Assembly: GCA_022266195.1 (NCBI GenBank)
Contig: WHVY01000001.1
Span: 6,138,001 to 6,202,000, forward strand
Direction of reading: 5' to 3'
DNA from: Tetranychus cinnabarinus
Lineage: Eukaryota; Arthropoda; Arachnida; Trombidiformes; Tetranychidae
DNA: 64,000 nt
In this document: one piece after another, positions 51,101-61,142 of the stretch
Layout of the letters: each line of letters starts with the position of its first letter
How positions within the stretch are numbered: position 1 is the first letter of the stretch
Position numbers and translations under genes: made by a program
The notes under the pieces: model-generated
What the model saw: the letters and a program-made list of their open reading frames with translations, nothing else
Told to the model about the DNA's origin: nothing
Database searches by the model: none

Positions 51101-52432
51101 CAATCTCTTAACTCTCTTCATCTTCATCTTTGCGCTCCTTCTCAATAGCGTCTAATTTGAAAAAAAGTTGATATTTCGTTGACACGCCTAAAGCCAAGGT
51201 TACTTAAGGTATACTCAGTTGTATATATGTAAAGTAGATATAATAGTAACATCTCAGGAGATGATCATGATAATGAGAAGAAGATGAATTACAAGAAACA
51301 ATGATGAAGGGATGAGAAAAGAGTAAAGAATGGATAATGATACTGGAATATAAAAAAGTCAATTGAATCCATTGAAATATTCAAGGTGGATCAATAAATG
51401 ATTCAAAGGTTTATGTTGTTTAAACACAATTGTTCAAATGAATTAATTGCTGTAAGCAATTAACTGTTAACCAAAAGTACTGACCATTGAAAAAGACTAA
51501 ATTAGAAGCTACAATTGAACATGGCTTGAAACGATTTGAGTCACCATTAAGTTACAATTCAACAATGCAACGTTGTTTACACCTTTTTTTAATCTTAAAT
51601 TGTAAGCATTAACAGTTTCGATGTAAACACACGTGGAATCAAAATTATAATCACGAAAACAGAAGACAATCCAATTGAAGGACTAATTATGATTATCATT
51701 GCTGAGGTTGACAATGAAATTGTTGATCATTTTGTAGGGTATCTTAACAACTAAGGTAAAAAATCAAGAATATTGTTTTACTCATTAAAAGGACTTGAAG
51801 ACAAAAGATTATAATTACAGGTAAAAATTGAGCATATTTAATTTCAATATTGAAATTTTAGTGCAATTATTGTCGCCTCAGTTACGGTAACCCTGAATCT
51901 TTGATTGCTATTGTTGATGACAATTTTCAATTGATTAAACTATCAATTATTAACTCAGTTACTTGATTGTTTTGGTCTCGAGAAAATCATTTGATAGTAA
52001 TTTATGAATGGGAAAATGACTTCAAATATTGAACTTTATTATCAAACATGCTTCAAATTAAATGGAGAAAAGTCAACTTTTAAACTTAAATTGATCAGAG
52101 CTTATTTGACTCTGAACTAGAGGCTCAGAGTTTTGATGTTTTCCGTATTTCTAACTAAAGTAATTGATATAACTCATGTTTGGATTATATTAATAAATTT
52201 ACTATTGACAATATAATTTATCATATCTTTATAATTACTGTTACAAACCAAACATCCAACGTCAATGTATGAAACTATTAAACATGAAAAAGTTTGTATT
52301 GGCGGAGAGCGAGTCAATACAAGCTACAAATAAAACTGTTAGTAGGTTAAGTTGTGAACTTACTTGAATAGCGCTGTTGAGGAAACAATTGTTTTGACCT
52401 GGCATATTAAGTAATCCTTTTGCCGTTGCCAT
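27141..52432 (-). CDS. USP54: USP53/USP54 (echinus)-like ubiquitin C-terminal hydrolase family protein
   Basis: Three coding exons, 52432-52364, 39779-39090 and 31715-27141, join in phase 0 and give 1777 residues. The USP domain fills the first 390 or so: Cys box GQNNCFLNSAIQVLWHLD split by intron 1, FMDDAAECFENILLRIH, zinc-type CSSCG and CPSGCG pairs, VGLVWDSERPS, then the His box YYGKHYSTFFY, IYFDDAAVREIGPHW and CIKGHFQPLLLLYANP. These match vertebrate USP53/54 and Drosophila echinus. The catalytic Cys and His are present; family activity is reported as weak or specialised. The rest is a long disordered Ser/Asn/Pro-rich region with proline patches (PSPLPPPPPVDEVD, EDLPPPPESF) and a charged MIT-like helix near residues 490-570 (KSIEKEREGDLIAAAVLSDS). 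Intron 1 is 12.6 kb; intron 2 (7.4 kb) hosts two plus-strand genes. A duplicate of exon 1 lies at 59521-59589. Confidence 0.92.
31614..31637 (-). repeat. Trinucleotide run encoding poly-Gln in USP54
   Basis: About seven or eight CAA codons (minus strand), in the insert just before the USP His box. This insert (Ser/Gly/Gln-rich) interrupts the domain between LNLEDVFD and LVGLVTYYGKHY. Confidence 0.8.
31716..33280. other. USP54 intron 2, proximal part
   Basis: AT-rich intron with no convincing open frame. Leads to the promoter of the nested small secreted-peptide gene. Confidence 0.55.
33281..33288 (+). promoter_or_regulatory. TATA box of the small secreted-peptide gene
   Basis: TATAAAAA about 110 bases upstream of the ATG at 33392, giving a transcription start near 33310 if spacing is standard. 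Confidence 0.6.
33392..33732 (+). CDS. Small secreted Gly/His-rich peptide
   Basis: Exon 33392-33403 (just ATG CGT TTC TTG) joins exon 33484-33732 in phase 0, giving 86 residues. The intron starts within the signal peptide, as is typical of arthropod cuticle and secreted-peptide genes. Signal peptide: MRFLFAFACFFASIIFVQSF. The mature part has a Gly/Ala-rich hydrophobic core (AGGYIATGVVGGLAGALA) and then EPGHHGGHHFAIHDGYD. No cysteines and no chitin-binding (Rebers-Riddiford) consensus. I do not recognise the family; a structural or cuticle-associated peptide is possible. It has its own TATA box and polyadenylation signal, and lies inside intron 2 of the oppositely oriented USP54 gene. Confidence 0.85.
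33733..35220. other. Spacer between nested genes
   Basis: 3' untranslated region of the small peptide gene to about 34070, then AT-rich spacer. No further gene seen. Confidence 0.55.
34050..34055 (+). terminator. Polyadenylation signal AATAAA, small secreted-peptide gene
   Basis: Canonical hexamer about 320 bases after the stop codon. Confidence 0.5.
35221..38445 (+). CDS. Large Gln/Asn/Ser/Pro-rich, probably secreted protein of unknown function
   Basis: Exons 35221-36146, 36599-36710 and 36796-38445 join in phase for about 895 residues. A further 60-base GT-AG intron (35231-35290) is likely inside the first exon: its removal keeps the frame and turns the start into MLSVIGVFIILQVTMKVQSN, a better signal peptide (then about 875 residues). 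After a Pro/Ser linker there is one ordered-looking segment, RRLFNPINRIILTLLGPRLM then VVQAVMSEVIRKMVGPIL. The middle is Gln-rich (IPQVAQQIQAQLQ; LQVQQQLASQLASLQQQL), followed by Asn/Ser-rich and acidic Asn/Glu-rich stretches. The end is charged and helical (LTEVEEKERAIRWNTVLKNL). No domain recognised. Nested in USP54 intron 2 on the opposite strand. Confidence 0.82.
38446..39089. other. 3' flank of the Q-rich gene, within USP54 intron 2
   Basis: The plus-strand gene ends only 644 bases from USP54 exon 2. No separate feature seen. Confidence 0.5.
40800..42080. repeat. Segmental repeat, copy A
   Basis: Nearly identical to copy B (50205-51400) over several hundred bases. Landmarks in order: GGCCCAGACCTGACCTCTGACC, GATGCTAAGTCACCCTTGGAG, a polypyrimidine run, TGCGCGCGGGAAAACAGG, and TTGATATTTCGTTGACACGCC. 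Copy A alone has a (CT)n expansion at 41547. It matches the smaller copy C (58555-59240) up to the polypyrimidine run. No coding frame is shared among copies. Confidence 0.85.
50205..51400. repeat. Segmental repeat, copy B
   Basis: Same landmark order as copy A. It forms the left part of a longer block (49330-53150) of which 58490-60320 is a deleted direct duplicate. Contains the GCGCGCGGGAAA word at about 50788. Confidence 0.85.
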
Positions 52433-53689
52433 TGTTGGCTTCAATATTTACACGGTTTTTCAACGAACTGAGTAAATGATGGACGAAAGGAGTAGGTCAA
52501 TTTAATTATGTGCCTACTAGGTACACTCATGTGTTAACATGTTAAGTCGACACATTGACAAATAACAAGATGGAAACATGAAAGAAGCAAATGAATCCAA
52601 GCAAAATGGCGTTTATTGTAATTAATAACTTGAAGTAACTTTAATTTTGATAACTTTATTGTCCTGTTTATTGGATAACAATATTAAATCCCATTGATTA
52701 GGTAAGGCAAAACGGATCACAATAAACAATGAGTAACATAAAACATGAAGACTCAACACATTTACATTAACTTGGTTTGCTTTGAAAACACAACTAAAGT
52801 TACTTCAACTGTTGATCAACATTGTACAAACCAAAAGTGGTTATCTAGCGCATAAAACAGCGCATGGAACTCCCGATACTCCATCTGGCGTTCATCTAAA
52901 TAACTATAACGGGTGTAAATTTGATGTTGTAAAAGCCTTTACTGTTAAGGTTTTACAACAAAGCTGTCAAGAAAGTTTGACCTCAAAAATTCGGGCTCTG
53001 TTATTTCAAGAATGTTGATACTTACAATAAACCTTTTTTCACCCTCTATCATATTTATCAAGAGCTATAATATTTTTAATATGTGATCTAACAATGCACA
53101 GTGTTTTGTATTACATTTGAAATTTAAACTTTGCATGCGATTTTATCGAAAAGTCAAAAACCGAAAGTAAAAAAATTTCAATAACCTGAATAGACTTTTT
53201 AACTCATTTTGTTGATCTGAATTTTGATTATCAACCAGAAAATGGACTTATTTTGAGAAATAAAATCATTTGTACAACAGATTAGTTCGATTTTTCAGTT
53301 AAATAGACCGATTTCTGTGACCGACAGAGTTAAAGAGTTAAAACTTATTATTCGTCGATAAAAATTGTTGGTAAATATCAATTTTTCAATTTATCAACAG
53401 TTCTCTTGATTTTTAAAAATTTTCACTCAATATTTCGATAGCGCTTTCAATCATCATTCTTCGGCCAATCACTAGATTTTATCATGGACTAAGGTATGAC
53501 TGGTAAAGAATGACAATAAATCAATTTAGTCCAGGGTTGATTCGTCATTGGTCCCTTTCCAGGCTTTCATACTGAAATTTTTTTAATAATTCTTGACTAT
53601 AGATGAAGGTAATTTCGCATTTTGAGGTCAGCTCTCTTTGCGAGCTATTCCAGCCTTCGGCGAATTTGCGCTTTGTCATTTTGGTCGGT
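52433..53689. other. USP54 exon 1A upstream region (duplicated at 59590-60320)
   Basis: Immediately upstream of the USP54 ATG and so expected to carry its 5' untranslated region and promoter. 52433-53150 is matched by 59590-60320 (landmarks GGACGAAAGGAGTAGGTCAA, GTGCCTACTAGGTACACTCA). No clear TATA box. From 53150 on it is unique AT-rich sequence until the composite repeat begins near 53690. Confidence 0.6.
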
Positions 53690-55510
53690 TTTCGGCAAAA
53701 AATCCCATGATTTGTTATATTTTATTTATTGAATTTACGGTATTTATATTTGATTTAAGGCTCGAATAACATTTGATACTCCAGAATTGATGAATCTTGA
53801 TGAAATTTATCAAAAGAATGTCAATTTGGCTGTTGATCGATTCATGAAGTCATTCAATTTGAAATGTATTCTTATCAATATAAATGAAATTAATTGATTA
53901 CTAATTTTGGATAAAATTTGTGCTTTTTTTCATAAAATTGACCAGAATTACCAATACGATTAACATTTCCATCGGCTATTGGATTTGGTGGGTTAATCAC
54001 GGCAATAATTGCTTTAATCGTTGCATGTCAGGCAAATTGGAAGATTACAAAATATGAATTTAAAAGTGCTGGAAGAAGAACGACCTCGAAAGTTTTTGGC
54101 ATTCAAATTGATTCCACTTGGTCGAATATTTAACTTGTTAGCAATCTTGGCCCAATTGTAAAATTGAGAGATCAACTCGAACCCATAGCTTTTAACGTAA
54201 AATTTAAGGCTAGGAGTTTTGAACCCATTGAAATTGGATGCTGCACAAATGGTATAAGCTGCCATGTCTGGGAAAATTATCCATTCTCCGACTTGCATTT
54301 CAGGGAAGTAGAAATCTTTTTTGATGCAGTCCATACTGTCACAGGTTGGTCCCCAGATTGTAGTTTGAAATTGAGTTTGATCAGTGGAAAGCAATCCTTG
54401 TTCATCAGTTCCAGAGCGATATGCGTCAAGGGTCGTTGGCTTAGTTTCATAATGATCAAAAATAGTACAACTGAAAGAACCAACTGGTTTTCGGCAAAAA
54501 TTCTCATGATCTGTTACATTTTATTTATTGAATTTACGATATTTATATTTGATTTAAAGCTCGGATAACATTTGATACTCCAGAATTGATGAATCTTAGA
54601 AAATGCAAGCTCTGAAATTTATCAAAAGACTATCTCTAATGTAATAAAGATTTGGCTGTTGATCGATTCATGAAGTCATCTTATTCAGTAAAATAATCAG
54701 TGAATTTTTTCAACTGATTTGAATTGAATCTTATCCTTTCATCTTTCTACTTTTAAATATTTTCAGGTATGTGTCATCGTAAACAAGGAAAGAATTACAA
54801 TGTGAAAAAGGTTTGTTGACATATTGCAATATTTTTCTGTTTTTCTCATTTTTTTAGACTTTATTTGTTAATTTATAACTTTTGAAGTATATAAAGGGAC
54901 AGGAATCTCAGTATCTTTGATAACCTTGGTTCCATCCTGCTCCTTGAACTCTTCCACCACCTCCACGACCGTAATCTTGATACCCTCCTCTACCACCTCT
55001 GTCTTCCTCCACCGCGAGGTTGTTGTCTCTGATTTTGCTGTTGTTGAAATGTTTCTTAAGGTACAGGTGGCTAGTGTAAAAAATAAAAGAAACATTAATA
55101 TTTTTCCAATGAAAATTCAATGAAACATACTTGCTCTTGTGGTCTTCCTCCTCTATCTGGAACATGACGATCAAGAATTTTTGAAGTGAAATCCGCTGCT
55201 GTTTACCAACATTGGCCATTCCTTTAGTTTTTGGTGTTTCGTGCAGCCAAGCTAACATTAGATTTAGTAATTTTCCATACGCTGTCTCAATTTTTCATTA
55301 AATAACTCTTTCACCTCTTCCTCCACCTCTGTGACCTCCACGAGGATTGTCATAGCTTTGATTATGGTGGGGCTGTTGGTAACCAGATTGTTGGTAGTTA
55401 TCTTGATATTGGCCTCTTGGTTGATTCGAAGAGTGGTAACTTTTATCACTAGAGTGTGGTGAGAAAAATTGAAAGAAAAAATATGGTTAAATACAAAAAC
55501 AAATTTCAAA
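53690..55510. pseudogene. Composite exon repeat, copy 4 (membrane exon, ODC exon, RGG-protein exons)
   Basis: Most complete shuffled copy. Order: flank block (53690-53850); intron plus membrane-segment exon of the 62414 gene (53850-54090), identical to 62845-63065 over long runs; at about 54090 this switches mid-codon to an antisense ODC exon (to about 54480); a second flank block (54480-54890); RGG-protein terminal exon (stop near 54907), Q-rich exon with the shared TAA, GMANVGKQQR exon, and another partial terminal exon fused to it (to 55510). The flank block occurs twice, so unequal exchange is likely. No intact reading frame across any parent gene. Confidence 0.78.
54096..54480 (-). pseudogene. 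Ornithine decarboxylase C-terminal exon fragment, copy 2
   Basis: The minus strand reads GSFSCTIFDHYETKPTTLDA, TTIWGPTCDSMDCI, FPEMQVGEWIIFPDMAAYTI and SNFNGFKTPSLKFYV, about 125 residues covering ODC's last exon with active-site Cys and the AYT Tyr. The acceptor AG at about 54478 (CCAG/TTGGTTC) looks real, but no ODC sequence lies upstream. The 3' end breaks at about 54090 into the membrane-exon repeat. Open but truncated; not a working enzyme. It is longer than copy 1 at 13262. Confidence 0.88.
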
Positions 55511-55693
55511 CAAAATCTTCTTCTTTGTCCGATTCATCAAGTGATGATAGTCATCATGAATATCTTCCTTATGCATTTTCACCTGTTAAACTGGAATGAC
55601 CTCCGTTAAAGTACATGTTATTGGTTTTTATCATATCATGCGTCGTTTACAGCAACTCTTTATCCTGTGCTTATGCTTTTAATGACATTTCAG

Positions 55694-55772
55694 TTATTGG
55701 AGATGTAATAAAGACATTAGACCCAGTACTCCTATTTTGCCAATCGATTTCTGGGGAACACCTATTAGAAAG
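55694..55772 (+). pseudogene. Orphan exon flanked by splice signals
   Basis: TTTCAG precedes and GTAAGT follows a 79-base open stretch reading YWRCNKDIRPSTPILPIDFW then GTPIRK. No partner exon is visible either side (ARNT's stop is 180 bases on, on the other strand). Parent unknown; probably another captured host exon next to composite copy 4. Confidence 0.35.
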
Positions 55773-55952
55773 GTAAGTAAGTACTTTCAAAAAGTTTCAA
55801 TGAAACTTCCCTCTCGTTATAAAGATATTTATTTTCATTATGAGTTTAAATAGGTTTTCGAGTGATTCCCATCCAGTCTAATTCTGAGAGGTTTGACTGA
55901 TTCAGTTATAATCCTATGTTCGGGCAACTTTTCCATTGTCTCTCACTGTTCT

Positions 55953-58418
55953 TCATTCTGTGAATGTATTAAACATTGATAAATCTTCAAATGAGGTTGT
56001 TTCCGTTTGTCCAAGCATTTGTAACATGTCTGATAATTCTTGTTGTGGTGGATGAGGACCGGATGCATTGGAATTTACATGATTTTGAGAATGATTAGAT
56101 GGTCCTGTTTGTTGAGCGGAGGGTGAAGATGAGACTGGAGTTTCTGGTGTAGCAGTTCCTTGCCATTGTCCCCACATACCTAGTAAGAGAAAAAATGAAA
56201 GAAATTGAAATTAGAATAATTAATTCACTAACAAATCTAAGCATCATCATCACCTCTATTTCCAACTGCACTATTGAGCTGCGTGTAAGTTGGCCCTGAT
56301 GGATTCCTTGAAGGTGGGTTGATTTGATTATATGCTTGATTGTAGCCGTCAGACTGTATGTCAATAAAAATATAATTAGAACAGAATTTAACTCGAAAAG
56401 ATTATATTTTAATATGGATAATTACGCTTTGAATAGGATTCATTGGATTCACAGATTGATCATATGAGCCGTAAACTTGACCAGCAGTTGGCGGAGGTCG
56501 ATGATCATTAGCAATGTTTTGTCCATGTAAATGAGGTCGTGTTTGTTGAATCATTGATGAGTAAACATCTGAACGTTGTGAGCTGAAGTCTAAACCTTCT
56601 GACTTAGGTTGCTGATTACTAGTAACTAAGCCAGTATTTTTTTGAATGGAATGAGATTGATGATTGTGCGTCATTGAGTTGTCAGCAGACGAATTTTGAT
56701 GATCTTGCTGTGTAACGTAACCAACTTGATTAGTACTTCTAGGCAAAATGGGGAGAACGATGTATTAAATTATTTTATATTAAATATATTTAAAAGAACC
56801 AATTCACAGATTTTGAACTTTTTGTTACCAACAATTTGTAAATCATAGCAAGTAACTAATTCAAGAAAAAAATACTAACTTCGCTAATACATTAGTACAA
56901 ACAATGTATTCAACTTCTTGTGAGTATGGATTGATGAAAGCAAAACTTGATGTTCGAAACCAAACCCAGTCACAATTTTTTGCACGAAATCGGTACATTG
57001 TCATGAATGTTTGTCCTTTGAGTTTCAATACTGCAATAGAATAGAAGAAAAATGTGTTAAAAATTTGAGTATTAATTTATCAATAAAGATGAAATTTTGC
57101 AATATTGCTAAAAAATGTTACCTTGTTCAAAAGCATCTTTCATCTGATTCTGATTCTCTGGGTGAATGAAGTCGAAACAAGATTTACCAACAAGTTCTTG
57201 TGGTTGATAACCGAGAAGAGCACCAACTCTCTGATCAACAAATGTGAATTTCCCATCCAAACTGTGGCGAGTAATGAATTCTGCATTTGAATTAGATCCC
57301 ATTAGATCACTGGTATCTGGAGTACTAGTGACTTGAAGTCTGCCAATGGCTACCAAACAAAACTGAGAGCCATGATGGCCATCTTCTCTGTCTAAACCTC
57401 TTTCAATTGGAACACCAGCTGGAGGCCAATTCTTAATATAACCGGTACAATGAACAACAGTATATGCATTGCCATCATTTGAAGGACCCAAACTGTTTCT
57501 TTGACGTATACGATGGATATGACCAGGAGATAAGGCATCAGGTTGAATATTTCCAACTTTCATTCGAAAAATAAATGCTCTTCTAGATCCCATCGACATT
57601 CGTGATAAATTTTGACTTCCATCCTTTTTAACAGTTCCGGCTAAATAAAGGAATAGAAAGTTGTGAATAGAATAGAGAAGAACGAGATTAAAGCAGTTGT
57701 CATTATTTAAATAGGTGAGCTAAAATTTCGTTTTTAAACATATAATTAGAAACTTACTTTTGAGGTCTAAAATTCTTGCTGAGTTGGGAGATTCTGAGGT
57801 CGAAAGTTGCTCTTGGACTTTTTCACGATCTTCAGGGTGAACAAGATCATATATACAAGAGTTGAAAAAATCTGATTGCGAATGATTTAAAACCGGTGTG
57901 ACTGAATCAGAGACATAGATTATTCGGCCTGTATCACAAGAAACGACGAACAAAAAACCATCAGCTGCCTAAAATATAATAGGATAAAAAATAACGTTGA
58001 AGATTAAAATATAGATTGTGCCATTATAGTATAAATAGCGTGTAACAATTTTTGTTTCAATAAAAGTTGTCCATGCTAAAACTAATTAATTAAAAATTAA
58101 AAAATTAAAAAACAATAAATGTTAATGTTTATAATTTACCTCTAAAATAAGATGTTTAAGTTCTTGATCCGTGAGAAATGAAGGCTTGTATGTACCATCA
58201 TTACTAGTATTACCTGTACCTCGTAATGATTTCATGTGATTAACAGCCATTCTAAGGATGGTCAATTTATCTGGTTTTCTTGCCAATGTACTACAAGTTG
58301 GAACCATGTCAGATAATTCAGTAATGTAGGTAGTCATTTTATTTCGACGTCTACGTTCAATTTCACTGTGATTTTCACGGGCAAATCTTTCCTTGTCTGG
58401 TGCTTGTTCACTCTCCAT
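55953..58418 (-). CDS. tgo: ARNT / tango bHLH-PAS transcription factor
   Basis: Seven exons, 58418-58140, 57968-57758, 57640-57122, 57030-56880, 56738-56426, 56353-56254 and 56179-55953, join in phase to give 599 residues. ARNT is the common partner of AhR, HIF and Sim/Trh-type bHLH-PAS proteins and binds E-box-like and XRE/HRE sites in the nucleus. Basic region and helix-loop-helix: ARENHSEIERRRRNKM, PDKLTILRMAVNHMKSLRGT. PAS-A follows (AADGFLFVVSCDTGRIIYVS), then GTVKKDG and MGSRRAFIFRMK, PAS-B (EFITRHSLDGKFTFVDQRVG; VGKSCFDFIHPENQ) and its PAC end (FRAKNCDWVWFRTSSF). The Gln/Ser/Pro-rich C-terminus, ending in an acidic SFEDLSMFNTFTE, is a likely transactivation tail. The start is the ATG at 58418; an upstream in-frame GTG is ignored. 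The gene sits between USP54 exon 1A and its duplicate. Confidence 0.95.
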
Positions 58419-58489
58419 GATGCTGTTCACTTTTATTTTTTACACTGATGATAAATATGATTGTACAATGTTATGAATTTTGTAAATGG

Positions 58490-60320
58490 AAATCTGTAAA
58501 TAGACTGAAAAGGTAAGAAGAAAGTTGAAAGTAAATTGTTATACAGTTATACAGTAACGATAAAAGCCAAAAGTGAAACGACGCTAATCATTGCTATCAT
58601 CATTACCGTTCTCATCAACAACAACAATAACAGTAAGAGCCAATGAAAAACATCTTTAGATGATCAACAAAAGACGAAGAAGAAGCAGACGAAATCTAAG
58701 AAAACCTTCGTAAATCAAAGGCCCAGACCTGACCTCTGACCGATGAAATAAGGGTAAGAGAGAGAGAAGAGAAAAAAACAGAAGGAGACAAAAAAAGAGA
58801 CTGAAATCAGTCTTCGATCAACAGGTAAAAGGTAAGAGATGCTAAGTCACCCTTGGAGAAGGTGAAAGCCTTTTACAAAGGAAACCCAACGATTTTTGAC
58901 CTGGACTACGGCCATCTTTAAACCTTCATAAATCAATTGGTTTCTAAAAGACTCTCTTCTCTCTTCTTCTCTCTACTTGTTCATCTTACTCTCTTCATCC
59001 TCCTTCTATTCCAATCTTAGGTTTCTTCTACCTTCTCTTACCTTCTTTCTCTTTAACTAACAACTGTAAACAGCAAAAAAGTCTTTAACCTAAGACAAAA
59101 GCAAATGGAAATTATCGCTTGAAAATCGTCAAAAGACGAAGAACAAGCAAACGAAATCAAAGGCCCAGATCTGTCCTTTGAGCGATGAAATAAGAAAGGG
59201 TAAAATGAGCTAACCTTGCTTTCTAACATTTTTTTGCACAAGACAATTCAACTGAAGGACTAATTATGATTATCATTGCTGAAGTTGACAATGAAGTCGT
59301 TGATCATTTTGTAGGTAATCTTAACAACTAAGAATCAAGAATATTGTTTTACTCATTAAATTAATCTAGTAATTAGTCTTTTGAATGGGAAAATGAACTT
59401 ATCAAATTGAATTGAGAAAACCAACTTTTAAACTTAAATTGATCAGAGCTTATTTGACTCTAGATTAGATGTTTAGAGTTTTCTGAATTAAACTGTTAAT
59501 AGATTAAGTTGTGGACTTACTTGAATAGCGCTGTTGAGGAAACAATTGTTTTGACCTGGCATATTAAGTAATCCTTTTGCAGTTGCCATAGTCGGCTTCA
59601 ATATTTACACGGTTTTTCAACGAACTGAGTAAATGATGGACGAAAGGAGTAGGTCAACTTAATTATGTGCCTACTAGGTACACTCATGTGTTAACATGTT
59701 AAGTCGACACATTAACAAATAACAAGATGGAAACATGAAAGAAGCAAATGAATCCAAGCAAAATGGCGTTTATTGTAATTAACAACTTGAAGTAACTTTA
59801 ATTTTGATAACTTTATTGTCCTGTTTATTGGATAACAATATTAAATCCCATTGATTCGGTAAGGCAAAACAGATGACAATAAACAATGTGTAACATAAAA
59901 CATGGAAATATGAAACATTTTAAGTTAACTTGAATTGCTTAAAAAACACAACTGAAGTTACTAAAAACCTGAAACTTTGAACTGTTAATCAACTTCATAC
60001 AAAAAGTGATGAAATCATATTCTAGAGAGACTCCATCTGATGATCATAATAATAACTATGACGAGTTGGAAACAACACAAAACTGTTAAAAAAGTTTTAG
60101 TAAAAACTTTTTACGCTTCTCTTGTCCTTAATGATTCGAGCCCTGTGGTTTCAAGAATGGTAAGCTTCACAATAACCTTCTTCGTCTAGCATATTTTACA
60201 AACTTTGTAAGAGCTTTAATACTTTGCATATGAAGTGAACCAAGATTGTACAAAATATGTTAAAGCACTGTGTTTTGTATTGATTACATTGAATTTTCAA
60301 CTTTGAACGCGACTTTATCG
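58490..60320. repeat. Segmental duplicate of 49330-53150, internally deleted (copy C)
   Basis: Direct-orientation copy of the USP54 exon 1 neighbourhood. Matching pieces: 58490-58545 with 49335-49400; 58555-59240 with 50205-50970; 59235-59400 with 51665-51800 and 52000; 59450-60320 with 52090-53150. The missing pieces explain the 1.8 against 3.8 kb length. High identity indicates a recent event. Its left end lies only about 70 bases upstream of the ARNT ATG, so it now forms ARNT's promoter region. Confidence 0.85.
59521..59589 (-). CDS. Duplicate first coding exon of USP54 (exon 1B)
   Basis: A 69-base ATG-to-donor exon encoding the same 23 residues as USP54 exon 1 (including GQNNCFLNSAIQ), with an intact GTAAGT donor and about 730 bases of duplicated upstream sequence. 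If transcribed, it could splice over ARNT (which lies in between on the same strand) to the acceptor at 39779 and yield the same protein from a second promoter. It could also be a dead copy; no substitution changes the protein, which hints at either recency or constraint. Confidence 0.7.
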
Positions 60321-61142
60321 AACATCAATTCATCTGATGAAAATTTGTTTCATGTTGAAAGATTGAATAAATATTTTACGACTTATGAAAGGTTGTAATT
60401 GTTATTATTTTCATTAAAAACTGGGTTATATCATGGAGGTCGATTTCACTGTCCATTTCTTTCCTGGTGATTAAACAAAAATTGCTCTTATTCAATCTTC
60501 TGCATTTCTTATCGTAAATTATTTCATTTTTATGAATAATTTCATTTTCTTACTCATTTTTTATCAATTTGAATGTCAATTGCAATCTGAAACAATAGCG
60601 TTCTGTAAAGTTTTGTTCATTCAAAGTTTCCCTTATTTGACGATTCGTATAGATTAATCGATGATGCACATTGATCTTCGTTATATCAAACCACAAACTC
60701 TTGATTGGATATAAAGGAACTCTGACTCATCCAAATTTTGATTTCAAATTGTGCAAAATGAAAGGATTTGTTGGTGCTTTTAGTGCCCTTAATATCCTTG
60801 TTAATATCAAGTTGATATTATATAACAAAACAACTTGTATCAGGATATTAAATTTTGCTCATTTTACAAATCGGGACTTTTTATCACAATGCACTGACTT
60901 GACAAAGTAAAATCTGTTGTTTGCATGTAAAGATAGTGAATATCAAAATCCAATGAATAAACGTGCTTATCGTAATTTCCATGTTGATTATTGAAATTTT
61001 CATTTGCTAATCATTTTCCACCTTTCAGTTTCTGTATAAACTCAGCTTGAAATCATTTCACTAAGCTAAGAGTGCCTTTTATCTATTATAATTTATATTT
61101 TTTCATTTCAAATCCTTTTTGCTAAACACTCATCCAACCGTT
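60321..61142. other. Intergenic, AT-rich
   Basis: Between the duplicate copy C and the first small membrane-protein gene. The frame at 60671-60910 has no coding hallmarks. A TATAATTTATATT word near 61087 may serve the next gene. Confidence 0.45.

Larger units (their letters stand above)
39780..52363. other. USP54 intron 1, with segmental duplications and no recognised gene
   Basis: This 12.6 kb holds no open frame that I can link to a protein. What it does hold is two copies (about 40800-42080 and 50205-51400) of a purine/pyrimidine-strand-biased block, simple repeats (CT)n at 41547-41568 and (GT)n at 47107-47120, and diverged echoes (43310-43490 resembles 51765-51890). Intron-size expansion by duplication is the simplest reading. 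Enhancers or non-coding first exons of USP54 could lie here but cannot be placed. Confidence 0.5.

Noticed and set aside
54096..54480. A working ornithine decarboxylase gene
   Set aside because: Only the last exon is present; the pyridoxal-lysine and N-terminal barrel are missing from the whole window.
60671..60910. 79-residue open frame
   Set aside because: AT-rich, no splice or start evidence, no recognisable domain.
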